Shown: positions 26,949 through 34,918, counted from the first letter of the stretch. The stretch is DNA of 64,000 nt from Cytophagales bacterium (GCA_013299115.1 JAAFKA010000016.1:1-64000), one strand, 5' to 3'. The notes: generated from the sequence alone by a model not told the origin. A program made the numbers and translations.

Positions 26949-27893
26949 CTAAAACGCAAACAAAATATTTTCGGGATACTCTTTTTTTAGCTTTTTTCTT
27001 GCCATTTCTATTTCAGGAATGTCTATTGTGGTGTTAAAAAGCTGGGTCAAATACAATTTTGTTTCTGTATAAGTGGCGGTGGTTTCATTCTCAAATTCTA
27101 CCCAAAAATCAATATCACTGTCCTCACGTTGGGTATTGGCAGCGAAAGAGCCAAATAAACCAATTTTTTGAATGTGTAATTGCTGTACCAAAAACAGCTT
27201 TTCTTCTTTTAATTTATTGATTATCAATGCCTTGTCTAATATTTTTGAATTGTCTATACAATCTACAATAATTTTTTTCTGTTCCAATCCATTTTTGCAA
27301 TCCTCAAAAGCCTGTTTGTGTAAGGCAACAACCGTATAAGGCAATTTGCTTTTGTTGGCAACAGTCAAGAAAGGCAAGGGGCTTGCACTCATCGCCAATA
27401 GACGAGCAAGTTTTTTTGTATGGAGTTTGATTATTTTTTGCAAGGCTTCTTGTTGGGGGGCTTTGGTTTTGGCTTGCAAATTTTTTCTGTACCCTCTTTT
27501 TTGTGGCAAATTAGAGAACCAAACATACTCTTGCCTTTTCAACTCCTCTTTTTCTTTCCAATTCCAGTTTAAAGAGCCATAAGAATAGCTAAAAAAATTC
27601 CTGATTAAATCTTCTACAAATAACAAAAAATTATCTCCAACACTAACTAATAAAATCCCTTTTATAGACAAAACCCTTTTTATTTCAGGCAACATTTTAT
27701 TGAGCCACTGCTTCATTTTCTCTTCTTCGGTTACAAATCTTCCTGAAATCCCCAAAAATTCCCCATCTGCTCCCCAACTTACTTTATAATCTCTGGTAGA
27801 GAAAAACGGCGGGTCTATATACACAAGGTCTATGGTTTCGGAGTCTATTTTTTTGAGGACTTCGAGGCAGTCGCCAAGAATGAGTTTGTTCAT
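26949..27893 (-). CDS. Chimeric protein: DNA methylase N-terminus joined to an MNT-type nucleotidyltransferase
   Basis: About 314 aa from the ATG at 27,893. Residues 1-32 are identical, at DNA level too, to the start of the 21,984-23,831 methylase including DPPF. A further 110 residues are methylase-like, but the SAM motif never follows. The C-terminal 100 residues form a minimal nucleotidyltransferase (KIGLFGSFAANTQREDSDIDFWVEF; GSF and DxD), as in MntA-type antitoxins or CD-independent NTases. No HEPN partner is adjacent. The methylase part cannot work alone; the NTase may. It looks like a recombination product. A second, broken copy of its last 25 codons lies at 30,265-30,343. Confidence 0.7.
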   Translation of the reverse strand: MNKLILGDCLEVLKKIDSETIDLVYIDPPFFSTRDYKVSWGADGEFLGISGRFVTEEEKMKQWLNKMLPEIKRVLSIKGILLVSVGDNFLLFVEDLIRNFFSYSYGSLNWNWKEKEELKRQEYVWFSNLPQKRGYRKNLQAKTKAPQQEALQKIIKLHTKKLARLLAMSASPLPFLTVANKSKLPYTVVALHKQAFEDCKNGLEQKKIIVDCIDNSKILDKALIINKLKEEKLFLVQQLHIQKIGLFGSFAANTQREDSDIDFWVEFENETTATYTETKLYLTQLFNTTIDIPEIEMARKKLKKEYPENILFAF

Positions 27894-27910
27894 GAAGATT
27901 TGGCAAAAAA

Positions 27911-28321
27911 TTAACAATAAATAGGAATACCACGCAGTTGGCAGACATCGGCAAAATCTCGGTTGTTAAACGTAATAAAGGCGTGGATAGACAAATTTAC
28001 ATCTAAAATCATCATTCGCAGCACCATATCCACCAAGCTGTATTGATAATTTGACATTTTTAGTGTTGCTTCTAAGGCTTTGTCCGAATATTTTGCATCA
28101 TCAATCCTAATAATATGATGAGTTTTCAGGAAACTATCAAAGTTTACTTTATAATTTTTGACAAAATTTGTATTCAATGTTTCATACAAAGTTGGGAATG
28201 GCAACACAAAATAATGCTGTTGGGCTATAAACTCTGCTATTTCAGTAGCTTTTTTGTGATATTGGTCTTGCTTATCAAACAAAGCATACCAAAAACCTGT
28301 GTCTATCAAAACATATTGCAT
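27911..28321 (-). CDS. PIN-domain toxin (VapC-like)
   Basis: A 136-aa PIN-fold ribonuclease candidate. The first acid is in LIDTGFWYALF (D7), the Glu in PTLYETLNTNF, and the C-terminal acids in YSLVDMVLRMM and TFNNRDFADV. It starts 4 nt after the preceding small gene, with which it forms a toxin-antitoxin-like pair, though that partner does not resemble common VapB proteins. PIN toxins cleave RNA. Confidence 0.75.
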   Translation of the reverse strand: MQYVLIDTGFWYALFDKQDQYHKKATEIAEFIAQQHYFVLPFPTLYETLNTNFVKNYKVNFDSFLKTHHIIRIDDAKYSDKALEATLKMSNYQYSLVDMVLRMMILDVNLSIHAFITFNNRDFADVCQLRGIPIYC

Positions 28322-28325
28322 AGGC

Positions 28326-28655
28326 TTAGCTATCTACTTCTTCTGATTTGGGTGTAGAATAACCCTGCCAAATAGCCCTTTTTCTGCCACCAAACAAAAA
28401 TTCTCCCTTCATTTTTCCTGTACTTGCTTGCAAATAAATAACATATAACCTGTTATTTTTTTCTATTTTCACTCGTTGCCCTATGCTCTCTCGTAAGTAG
28501 TCCACAAGATTTTCTTCGGCTATCTCCAATTCAAAAGTAGCTACATTTAAACCACATTCTTTGGCATTTTGCTCGTCAAGCCACTGATAAAAATTTTCAT
28601 AATCTCCTATGATTCCCAAATCATAGGAAATCCAAATTCTCTTTTTGCTATTCAT
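28326..28655 (-). CDS. Partner gene of the PIN toxin (probable antitoxin)
   Basis: A 109-aa soluble protein starting MNSKKRIWISYDLGIIGDYENFYQWLDEQNAKECGLNVATF. I do not recognise a classic DNA-binding antitoxin fold; the N-terminal strand-helix pattern is a small alpha/beta domain found next to PIN genes in other genomes. Its position directly upstream of the PIN gene and the shared toxin-antitoxin promoter (28,672-28,701) support an antitoxin or immunity role. Confidence 0.6.
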   Translation of the reverse strand: MNSKKRIWISYDLGIIGDYENFYQWLDEQNAKECGLNVATFELEIAEENLVDYLRESIGQRVKIEKNNRLYVIYLQASTGKMKGEFLFGGRKRAIWQGYSTPKSEEVDS

Positions 28656-28671
28656 TTTTTTATTTTTTTAG

Positions 28672-28701
28672 CAAGTTACTATGTTTTTTTGAGTTTTGCA
28701 A
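28672..28701 (-). promoter_or_regulatory. Promoter shared by toxin-antitoxin modules, copy 2
   Basis: Minus strand: TTG (28,701-28,699), 20-nt spacer with CAAAACTCAAAAAAA, TAACTTG (28,678-28,672), CTAAAAAAA and the ATG 17 nt later. Confidence 0.65.
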
Positions 28702-28744
28702 GAGAGAAATAATAGGCATTTCTATAAATCCAACCTTAAAGCAA

Positions 28745-29182
28745 CTAATTCAACTTAGCAAATAATTCTTCGGTAGAAATACATCGCTGAAAATCCTTAT
28801 TTCTTAATCCATTGATTAGTTTTTTATCACCTGTCCACAAAAAACTTTCTGGAATAGCCAAGACAAGAGCCACAAAAGGTGTATCTTTTGCGTCTATATC
28901 TTTTGTAAGGTCGTATGCTTGCTGTTTATGAATAGGTTGTAACTGGCTTTCATTGATAAACGAAATTTTATTGAAAAAGCCATACATGATTTGCCCAATG
29001 TCTTCGGGCTTTTGCTTACTCAGTTCTACAATTTTATTGTGATATTTGAACAATTCAACCATTGTATAATGGCAGCAATATTTTTCAAAATTGTATTTGG
29101 GATTTGTTAGCAAATCTGCAATTTTACCAAAAGGTGTAAGCAAACCACTAAATAGAATATTCGTATCAACAACTATTTTCAT
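28745..29182 (-). CDS. PIN-domain toxin of a toxin-antitoxin pair
   Basis: A 145-aa PIN-domain protein. MKIVVDTNILFSGLL opens with the conserved D6 and N8, followed by the Glu in YTMVELFKY, then DIDAKDTPFVALVLAI and LWTGDKKLINGLRNK, which supply the remaining acids. It resembles putative PilT-type toxins. It overlaps the upstream antitoxin-like gene by 4 nt (ATGA type), so translation is coupled. It ends near the start region of the next module. Confidence 0.8.
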   Translation of the reverse strand: MKIVVDTNILFSGLLTPFGKIADLLTNPKYNFEKYCCHYTMVELFKYHNKIVELSKQKPEDIGQIMYGFFNKISFINESQLQPIHKQQAYDLTKDIDAKDTPFVALVLAIPESFLWTGDKKLINGLRNKDFQRCISTEELFAKLN

Positions 29183-29382
29183 GATAGAAATTGTTGTTTG
29201 TTAAGTTCCCACCAATTTTCTTTTACTTCTTCCGCCACTTGCATAGCCTGTTCTTCTGTTCCTCTGTTCTGAGATAGCAACTCAACGATACGCAAATATT
29301 GGATAAAACTTTCCAATAATTTCATATCAATAGTAGTTGCAATGCTAATAACAAGGTTGTTCTCTTGACGTTGTATGACCAT
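29179..29382 (-). CDS. Small antitoxin of the PIN pair
   Basis: A 67-aa protein: MVIQRQENNLVISIATTIDMKLLESFIQYLRIVELLSQ followed by a charged helix. The beta-strand then helix layout and length suit a small PIN antitoxin. It overlaps the toxin gene by 4 nt and sits right after the shared toxin-antitoxin promoter. Confidence 0.68.
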   Translation of the reverse strand: MVIQRQENNLVISIATTIDMKLLESFIQYLRIVELLSQNRGTEEQAMQVAEEVKENWWELNKQQFLS

Positions 29383-29398
29383 GTTGTTGTTTTTTTAG

Positions 29399-29429
29399 CA
29401 ATTTACCACTTTTTTTTTGAGTTTTGCAA
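29399..29429 (-). promoter_or_regulatory. Promoter shared by toxin-antitoxin modules, copy 3
   Basis: Minus strand: TTG (29,429-29,427), 21-nt spacer with CAAAACTCAAAAAAA, TAAATTG (29,405-29,399), CTAAAAAAA and the ATG at 29,382. Confidence 0.62.
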
Positions 29430-29462
29430 GGATTTTTAGCCTATTTAGCAAGGCAGCTACGC

Positions 29463-30197
29463 CTATTTCAACGTAGCTGTTTTGCTGTCAAAAAAGAAAT
29501 TTTTGTCTTTAAAGTCTGCTTTGCTATACTTTTTCAAATCACTTTGTGAAATGAAATTGTCTTTTATTTCTCCCAAAGGTACGATAAATACCTCGTCTGG
29601 ATTTTCGGGTGTGCCACCCACCCCAATAGCCACAAAGACAGGAATATTCCTTTCTTTTGCAAAGTTATTGTAGTTTTTGAGTTGGTATTCTTTTGCCCAT
29701 TCTACCCCGTTTTTGTAGTAGTTTTTTCGCCATTTACACTCTATTGCAAACACACTTTTCGTATCTCGCAAGGTAAATTCAAATTCCAAATCAGGATATT
29801 TATTAGCTTCGGGATACACACCATTCTCGTATTTATCACTTCGCCACTCTTTGAGTTTGAAATATTTTTTATCAAACTTGCTGATAATCAACTTCGTAAA
29901 CTCTCTACCTTTTTCCTCTGCGGTTTCTTTTGTTGTTGCAACAGTTTCTTTGGGTGGAGTTTGCACCGTTGTCGTTGCAGTTTCTGTGGGTGGTGTTTGC
30001 GTTGTTGCAACGACTTCTGTGGGCAGAGTCGGCTCAGTTGTTGAGGTTTCAACAATAGTTTTTTCAGTAGTGGCAAGTGCTGTTGCGTTAGTTGCAGCAA
30101 AAGACTTTTCACTTTTCAGCACAATAATTCCTGCCACAATCAGCAGCAAGCCTACGCCAATTAATAGTATTCCTGACATTTTTTTAGTCGTTTTCAT
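29463..30197 (-). CDS. Membrane-anchored PD-(D/E)XK nuclease-like protein
   Basis: A 244-aa protein with one N-terminal helix (GILLIGVGLLLIVAGIIVL, 9-27), a Thr/Pro-rich linker of about 65 residues (three TxTPPxETxAT-like units), and a nuclease-like domain. The domain has KGREFTKLIISKF, then YPDLEFEFTL and FAIECKWRKNYY, which fit the D-x(n)-(E)xK active site (D in PDLE, E and K in ECK). Related domains occur in restriction endonucleases. The topology, basic or acidic side inside, decides whether it faces the cytoplasm. Its stop codon lies inside a CAGCTACG hairpin (29,453-29,480). No methylase is paired with it. Confidence 0.6.
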   Translation of the reverse strand: MKTTKKMSGILLIGVGLLLIVAGIIVLKSEKSFAATNATALATTEKTIVETSTTEPTLPTEVVATTQTPPTETATTTVQTPPKETVATTKETAEEKGREFTKLIISKFDKKYFKLKEWRSDKYENGVYPEANKYPDLEFEFTLRDTKSVFAIECKWRKNYYKNGVEWAKEYQLKNYNNFAKERNIPVFVAIGVGGTPENPDEVFIVPLGEIKDNFISQSDLKKYSKADFKDKNFFFDSKTATLK

Positions 30198-30264
30198 GGG
30201 TGTAAAAGTAAGAAATTTTTTATTTTGTATTGATTTTTAAGGTTGCAAAAATAGCATTATTTTT

Positions 30265-30343
30265 CTACTAAAACGCAAACAAAATATTTTCGGGATACTC
30301 TTTTTTTAGTTTTTTCTTGCCATTTCTATTTCAGGAATGTCCA
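30265..30343 (-). pseudogene. Remnant of the MNT-type nucleotidyltransferase 3' end
   Basis: This stretch matches 26,946-27,023 almost base for base (ending ...KKEYPENILFAF) but has a one-base deletion in the poly-A/T tract and no upstream coding part. It stops where the hairpin at 30,351 begins. Confidence 0.75.
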
Positions 30344-30350
30344 TCTGCGT

Positions 30351-30417
30351 ATAAAAAACTTTTTCATACGTTGGCAATGGTCGCAGACCTTGACAAGCGT
30401 ATGAAAAAGTTTTTTAT
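30351..30417. repeat. GGCAATGGTCGCAGACC-core hairpin, copy 2
   Basis: 20-nt arms (30,351-30,370 and 30,398-30,417) are exactly complementary. The loop 30,371-30,397 shares its 26-nt core with the other two copies, while the arms are unrelated to theirs. The right arm overlaps the stop codon of the 75-aa gene (30,414). Confidence 0.9.
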
Positions 30418-30641
30418 TCCTCATCTGCAATATTGTATTGCTGTTTGAGTTTAGCAAGTTTGGCTTGAATTTCTGCATCTTCTTCAGGGTCACGGCTAAA
30501 AGAGTCAGTATAAAAATCGTTATGACCATATTTAGCTATATTGGCTGCCTTGCGTTTTTCTCTGTGCTTTTTGCCTATCTTTACAAATAGTTCTTTGCAA
30601 GCAACAACAAATTCAGGTGGTAAGTCTTTGGTGTCTTTCAT
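30414..30641 (-). CDS. Small charged hypothetical protein
   Basis: A 75-aa protein (MKDTKDLPPEFVVACKELFVKIGKKHREKRKAANIAKYG...). It is strongly charged and helical with an acidic end; no family is recognised. The stop codon lies in a conserved-core hairpin, which would act as its 3' end. Confidence 0.4.
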   Translation of the reverse strand: MKDTKDLPPEFVVACKELFVKIGKKHREKRKAANIAKYGHNDFYTDSFSRDPEEDAEIQAKLAKLKQQYNIADEE

Positions 30642-30719
30642 TATTTCGCAACTTTTCCAAACTATTTTCCAAGCAATTTACAACTTGTCAATTTCATTTT
30701 CCAATTCCTTTTTAATTTT

Positions 30720-30814
30720 TTGGTAGTGCCACACAAGTAATGCAACAAACACCTTAGAACTAACATTTCTCAAAGAAATGTTAGTTCTGAGCATTATAGC
30801 TGTGGCACTACCAA
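30720..30814. repeat. Nested hairpin, GGTAGTGCC / ACTAACATTTCT family, copy 1
   Basis: Outer arms TTGGTAGTGCCACA (30,720-30,733) and TGTGGCACTACCAA (30,801-30,814) pair perfectly. Inside, TTAGAACTAACATTTCT pairs with AGAAATGTTAGTTCTGA. Relatives are at 51,949-52,036, 53,974-54,064 and 59,735-59,771. Confidence 0.85.
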
Positions 30815-30819
30815 TTCAT

Positions 30820-30955
30820 TTAATCCCAAATTGTCTTTGACCTTTTTTTATCAAATCCAAAATCTTCTAAACATTCAAAAAGGTCAGGCAATAAGTCGTC
30901 TGTGGCTGGCTCAATATTTCTCCAATCGAGCAAGAAATCACACGCTGAAACTATG
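30820..30955 (-). pseudogene. C-terminal fragment of an unidentified small protein
   Basis: The minus-strand frame reads ...ACDFLLDWRNIEPATDDL..., ending KRSKTIWD and a stop. It has no start codon, and an upstream in-frame stop falls in a degenerate CACACGCT-type repeat. It looks like a gene tail cut by repeat insertion. Confidence 0.35.
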
Positions 30956-30991
30956 TTATATTACTCAAAATAACAACATGAGAACAAAAAA

Positions 30992-31028
30992 TAACTCCGC
31001 AAGGATTTTGTGAATCCCTACGGAGTTA
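30992..31028. terminator. Hairpin downstream of the ribosomal protein block
   Basis: TAACTCCG pairs with CGGAGTTA and an inner GGATT with AATCC. It could terminate the rpsC transcript after the larger hairpin at 31,065; there is no U-run. Confidence 0.4.
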
Positions 31029-31064
31029 ATTATCAATAAATTGCGTGAAACAACTTATCTTTTA

Positions 31065-31148
31065 TAGTTATTCAGTTACCAATTTTTATACGTTGGCAAT
31101 GGTCGCAGACCTTGACAATCGTATAAAAATTGGTAACTAAAATAACTA
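31065..31148. repeat. GGCAATGGTCGCAGACC-core hairpin, copy 3, at the end of rpsC
   Basis: Arms pair perfectly over 18 nt (31,075-31,092 with 31,120-31,137) and imperfectly out to 28 nt. The loop 31,093-31,119 has the same 26-nt core as the other copies. The right arm reaches into the rpsC stop codon at 31,146. Confidence 0.9.
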
Positions 31149-32000
31149 TCTTTTTTTGTTATTGCCACCAGCACCGCCGCCACTTTTATTTCCACCTTTG
31201 TTACCTCCTCCACCTTTTTTGTTATTGTTGTTGCGGTTGTTGTTGTTGCCACGTTTGTCATTTCCTCCGCCTCTGTTAAACTTGTCGTTGTACGGTCTGT
31301 CGTTTCCGCCACCGCCGCCACCTGTGCCAGCTTCGCGTTTAGGAGCAGAACCCGCCATCGGTGTCAAATCACGTTTACCATAAACTTCGCCTCTGAAAAT
31401 CCAAACTTTGATACCAATTTTGCCATAGACTGTCAAAGCCTCTGATATAGCATAGTCGATATCTGCACGCAAGGTGTGCAAAGGTACTCTACCTTCTTTG
31501 TATTGTTCTGTACGTGCCATCTCTGCACCACCCAAACGACCCGAAACTTTTACTTTGATACCATAAGCACCCACACGCATTGCATTGCTGATGGCTTGTT
31601 TCATGGCACGACGGTAAGAAATACGAGCTTCTAATTGTTGAGCTATTTGCTCACCTACTAATTTTGCGTCTATTTCTGGACGTTTAATTTCGTAGATGTT
31701 GATTTGCACGTCTTTGCCTGTCAATTTTTGCAATTCGCCTTTGATTTTGTCCACTTCCTGACCACCTTTGCCAATCACCACACCCGGACGGGCAGTGTTG
31801 ATTGTTACAGTAACTCTTTTTAGTGTACGTTCAATGACGATTTTAGAAATAGCACCTTTTTGAACCCTTGCAGTCAAGTATTCTCTTATTTTTTGGTCTT
31901 CTACCAATTTTTCAGAGAAATCTTTTGCTCCATACCAGTTGGAATCCCACCCTCTGATAACACCGAGTCTAAACCCGATTGGATTAATCTTTTGTCCCAT
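31146..32000 (-). CDS. rpsC: 30S ribosomal protein uS3
   Basis: A 284-aa uS3 (usual length 210-280). [23 protein letters not shown] opens it; the KH domain carries [18 protein letters not shown], and the C-terminal domain includes [37 protein letters not shown]. After residue 225 comes a long Gly/Asn/Lys-rich tail (GGGGGGND...[15 protein letters not shown]). Asn/Arg-rich S3 tails are known in Bacteroidota, but this one is long and glycine-rich. It is last of a four-gene block; rplP, which normally follows, is absent. A conserved-core hairpin overlaps the stop codon. Confidence 0.95.
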   Translation of the reverse strand: MGQKINPIGFRLGVIRGWDSNWYGAKDFSEKLVEDQKIREYLTARVQKGAISKIVIERTLKRVTVTINTARPGVVIGKGGQEVDKIKGELQKLTGKDVQINIYEIKRPEIDAKLVGEQIAQQLEARISYRRAMKQAISNAMRVGAYGIKVKVSGRLGGAEMARTEQYKEGRVPLHTLRADIDYAISEALTVYGKIGIKVWIFRGEVYGKRDLTPMAGSAPKREAGTGGGGGGNDRPYNDKFNRGGGNDKRGNNNNRNNNNKKGGGGNKGGNKSGGGAGGNNKKR

Positions 32001-32012
32001 AGTCTTTGTGGT

Positions 32013-32429
32013 TTAGCTGTTTTGTGTTTCTGTGTTTGCGTTTTCTTGTGTTACAATAGGCTCCAACGCATCAGCAGAAACAGGAGATTGCAACGCATCT
32101 ACAACCAATGTAACATGATGTGACCTTTTACGTATTCTATAACCTCTACCTTGTGGGGCTGTACGCATTCTTTTCATACTGGCGCCACCATCGACAAATA
32201 TTGTCTTTACATAGAGTTCTACACTCTCGAAATTTATTTCAGGATTTTTTGCTTGCCAATTTGCAATGGCAGAGAGTAAAAGTTTTTCTATGCCTTCTGC
32301 TCCGCTTCTCCTTTCAAACTTTAAGATACCCAATGCCTTTACAACCTTCTGCCCTCTAATCATATCGGCAACCAAACGTGCTTTACGAGGGGAAGTAGGC
32401 ACATTATTTAGTTTTGCTACTGCTTCCAT
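32013..32429 (-). CDS. rplV: 50S ribosomal protein uL22
   Basis: A 138-aa uL22. [26 protein letters not shown] and the tunnel-lining hairpin region [28 protein letters not shown] are typical; a short acidic C-terminal extension follows. It sits in the block rplB-rpsS-rplV-rpsC with gaps of 2 and 12 nt to its neighbours. Confidence 0.95.
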   Translation of the reverse strand: MEAVAKLNNVPTSPRKARLVADMIRGQKVVKALGILKFERRSGAEGIEKLLLSAIANWQAKNPEINFESVELYVKTIFVDGGASMKRMRTAPQGRGYRIRKRSHHVTLVVDALQSPVSADALEPIVTQENANTETQNS

Positions 32430-32431
32430 GA

Positions 32432-32707
32432 TTATTTACCTTTATCTTTTTTAGCTGTGTGTCCTTTGAAAGTGCGTGTTGGGGCAAATTCGCCCAACTT
32501 ATGTCCTACCATGTTTTCTGTTACATAAACAGGTATGAACTTGTTGCCGTTGTGTACGGCAAATGTATGACCAACAAAATCAGGAGAAATAGTAGAACGT
32601 CTTGCCCATGTTTTGATGACAGACTTCTTGCCTGATTTGTTCATTGCCTCGATTTTGTTTTCTAAACGAAAATCTATATAAGGTCCTTTTTTAATTGAAC
32701 GTGCCAT
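32432..32707 (-). CDS. rpsS: 30S ribosomal protein uS19
   Basis: A 91-aa uS19 with [68 protein letters not shown] (quoted in part), all family hallmarks. It lies 2 nt from rplB and 2 nt from rplV; cotranscribed. Confidence 0.95.
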   Translation of the reverse strand: MARSIKKGPYIDFRLENKIEAMNKSGKKSVIKTWARRSTISPDFVGHTFAVHNGNKFIPVYVTENMVGHKLGEFAPTRTFKGHTAKKDKGK

Positions 32708-32709
32708 GC

Positions 32710-33534
32710 TTATTTTTTCCTTCTGCTGATGATTAATGAATTAGAATACTTCTTCACTGGACGAGTCTTCTTGCCTTTTGCATACAAGCCTTTGCGAGAA
32801 CGTGGATGTCCACCTGAAGCACGACCTTCGCCACCGCCCATAGGGTGGTCTACTGGGTTCATGGCTACGCCTCTCACGCGAGGTCTTCTGCCCAACCAAC
32901 GAGTACGACCTGCCTTGCCACCTGTGGTGTTCATGTGGTCAGGGTTAGATACTGTACCTACGGTTGCGTAGCAAGTTGCCAAAATCATACGAGTTTCGCT
33001 AGAAGGTAGTTTGATAATCACATATTTGCCTTCACGACCTAAGATTTGGGCATAAGCACCTGCACTGCGTACAAGGGCTGCTCCTTGTCCAGGACGCATC
33101 TCAATATTGTGAACTATTGTACCCAAAGGCATGATACCGAGAGGCAACGCATTGCCTAATTCGGGAGCTACGTTAGGTCCAGATACTATTTTTTGCCCTA
33201 CTTTGATACCAGAAGGGGCAATGATGTATCTTTTTTCGCCATCAGCATAAAAAACGAGGGCGATGCGAGCAGAACGACATGGGTCGTATTCTACTGTTTT
33301 TACGGTGCCAGGCACACCATACTTATCACGTTTGAAGTCTATCAAACGGTAGCGTTGCTTATGACCACCGCCTATGTAGCGCATGGTCATTTTTCCTACG
33401 TGGTTACGACCACCTGATTTCTTTAACGAAGTCGTCAAAGATTTTTCAGGTTTTGCTGCCGTAATTTCCTCAAACATAGGGGCAATCCTGTGTCTTGTAC
33501 CAGGTGTTACTGGTTTTAGCTTTTTAACTGCCAT
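32710..33534 (-). CDS. rplB: 50S ribosomal protein uL2
   Basis: A 274-aa uL2 starting [19 protein letters not shown] at 33,534; an upstream in-frame ATG at 33,585 would add an unrelated N-terminus. Conserved blocks include [39 protein letters not shown]-like [22 protein letters not shown], and the peptidyl-transferase loop [16 protein letters not shown]. It is first of the four-gene block. rplW, which normally precedes it, is missing; a promoter (33,670-33,700) and a leader of about 130 nt lie there instead. Confidence 0.95.
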   Translation of the reverse strand: MAVKKLKPVTPGTRHRIAPMFEEITAAKPEKSLTTSLKKSGGRNHVGKMTMRYIGGGHKQRYRLIDFKRDKYGVPGTVKTVEYDPCRSARIALVFYADGEKRYIIAPSGIKVGQKIVSGPNVAPELGNALPLGIMPLGTIVHNIEMRPGQGAALVRSAGAYAQILGREGKYVIIKLPSSETRMILATCYATVGTVSNPDHMNTTGGKAGRTRWLGRRPRVRGVAMNPVDHPMGGGEGRASGGHPRSRKGLYAKGKKTRPVKKYSNSLIISRRKK

Positions 33535-33669
33535 TGTTCTAAGAGTGTATTTAGCAAAATAGGTTATCCTGTGTTGGGCGTACATTTCGCAACGATGCTT
33601 TCACACAGCTAAAGGACTATTTTGCAACGGTTTACTACATTACACCGTTGGGTTATAATAATTGGACTG

Positions 33670-33700
33670 CAAACTTAGTAATTTTTTTGGTAATAACAAA
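33670..33700 (-). promoter_or_regulatory. Promoter of the rplB-rpsS-rplV-rpsC block
   Basis: On the minus strand TTTG (33,700-33,697), 19-nt spacer, TAAGTTTG (33,677-33,670): a near-perfect Bacteroidota promoter. The leader to the rplB start is about 130 nt and contains CAACGGT...ACCGTTG and another pairing segment, possibly a regulatory structure. Confidence 0.7.
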
Positions 33701-33796
33701 GGTTGCCACGTTTTTTTATTAAGCTGTTTGCAAAAAGAAGAGAAACAAAAATTTTCTAAGCCTTTAAGAGTAGCTATGTGTTGTTTGCCTTTACAC

Positions 33797-34914
33797 CTAC
33801 GGTATGTACACATCTTTTGTTATCTTTGTTTGTTTTTTACTCTTCTATCTTCTTTTATGTTTTCTACTGTTTCCAGCGTCGACAAAAGATTAGTTCCTGT
33901 GCATCAGGCTCTTGTTGAGCGTATTGTAGCCCATCAAGCTATCTGCCTTCGTTGTATTAGTAAGCACTACAATGAGGAAGTTCAATTTGGTCGTTTTATT
34001 GGCAATAGCCGTGTAGGTGTTGCTGTTTTACAAGACAGTCTTTATGAGCAAAGTGTTAGTTCTTGTCCTGTTGCAGCCCATTTGTTGCTTATCGAGGACA
34101 CGACGCAGGTATCTTTTAGCCTTGCCCGCAAAATAACAGGTTTAGGCTCAGTGGATAAAGGACAAGTAAAAGGTTTTTATGTTCACCCTGTTTTGTGTAT
34201 TGATGCCGTTGATGGGGCTTGCTATGGGGTGTGTGAGTTGTCTATTTACCAACGAGATTTTGAGCAGGTGGTTGCAGTTCCCCTTAGTCGTGCAGAGAAA
34301 CAAAGCCAACGGAACAAAGAACTTTTCGAAAATAAAGAGAGTTTTCGGTGGCTTTTCAGGAACTTGCCACTTGGGCTACTTTTAGCCATACCATAGACTT
34401 GCCTGCTACCGATAAACGGACGGCACACCAGGCAAAGGTTGCCATTAGTTTTGGGCAAGTAACCCTTAAAAAAGGCGAATCAGCCAACAAATTGCATACG
34501 CCCGCCACGCACCAGACTTGGGTAGTTTATGCAAAAGAGTTGCCTGAAACGGTGGTGGGGAATGAAGAACCAATAGAATGGATTTTATACACTTCGCACC
34601 CTGTTTTGACTTTGGCAGATGCCCTACAAATTATTGGTTGGTACAAAGAAAGGTGGAACATAGAGCAGTTATTTAGAACTTTACTCAACCCAACAGTGGA
34701 GGGCAAGACAGAGAAGTCAAAAAATCCGTATAACAAAGACAGTTTGGCTTTTGCCGTCTGGGTAGTGGCACGATTGGCGGGGTGGTCAGGCTGTCAAAAG
34801 CAAAGACCACCAGGACCAATAGATTGCTTGAATGGAATGAAAATTTTAAATCAACAATACAAAGGATACCAACTAGCAAAGGACAAACTTACAAAAGATG
34901 TGTACATACCGTAG
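33797..34914 (+). mobile_element. IS4-family element, defective
   Basis: 24-bp perfect inverted repeats (33,797-33,820 and 34,891-34,914, CTACGGTATGTACACATC...) bound a 1,118-bp element. The transposase begins about 33,857 (MFSTVSSVDKRLVP), shows LLLIEDTTQVSF (first acid) and, in another frame from about 34,348, LPATDKR and YKERWNIEQLFRTL (the Y-R-E signature). Between ESFRW and the second part the frame shifts, and the usual DREADIY segment with the second catalytic Asp is missing, so an internal deletion is likely. The stop codon lies in the right repeat. I found no matching target duplication. Confidence 0.8.
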
Positions 34915-34918
34915 AGAA

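Noticed and set aside
30097-30197. Sortase or lipoprotein export signal on the membrane-anchored nuclease
   Set aside because: No lipobox cysteine and no LPXTG; the N-terminal helix fits a simple membrane anchor.
31156-31383. Proline/leucine-rich open frame opposite rpsC
   Set aside because: It is the complement of the Gly/Asn-rich S3 tail; no independent start signal.
33535-33665. Known ribosomal-protein leader motif before rplB
   Set aside because: Two pairing segments exist, but I cannot match them to a described leader family; left as a possible structure only.
34348-34380. Programmed frameshift in the IS4 transposase
   Set aside because: No clear slippery heptamer is seen, and the segment with the second catalytic Asp is missing, so an internal deletion explains the frame change better.
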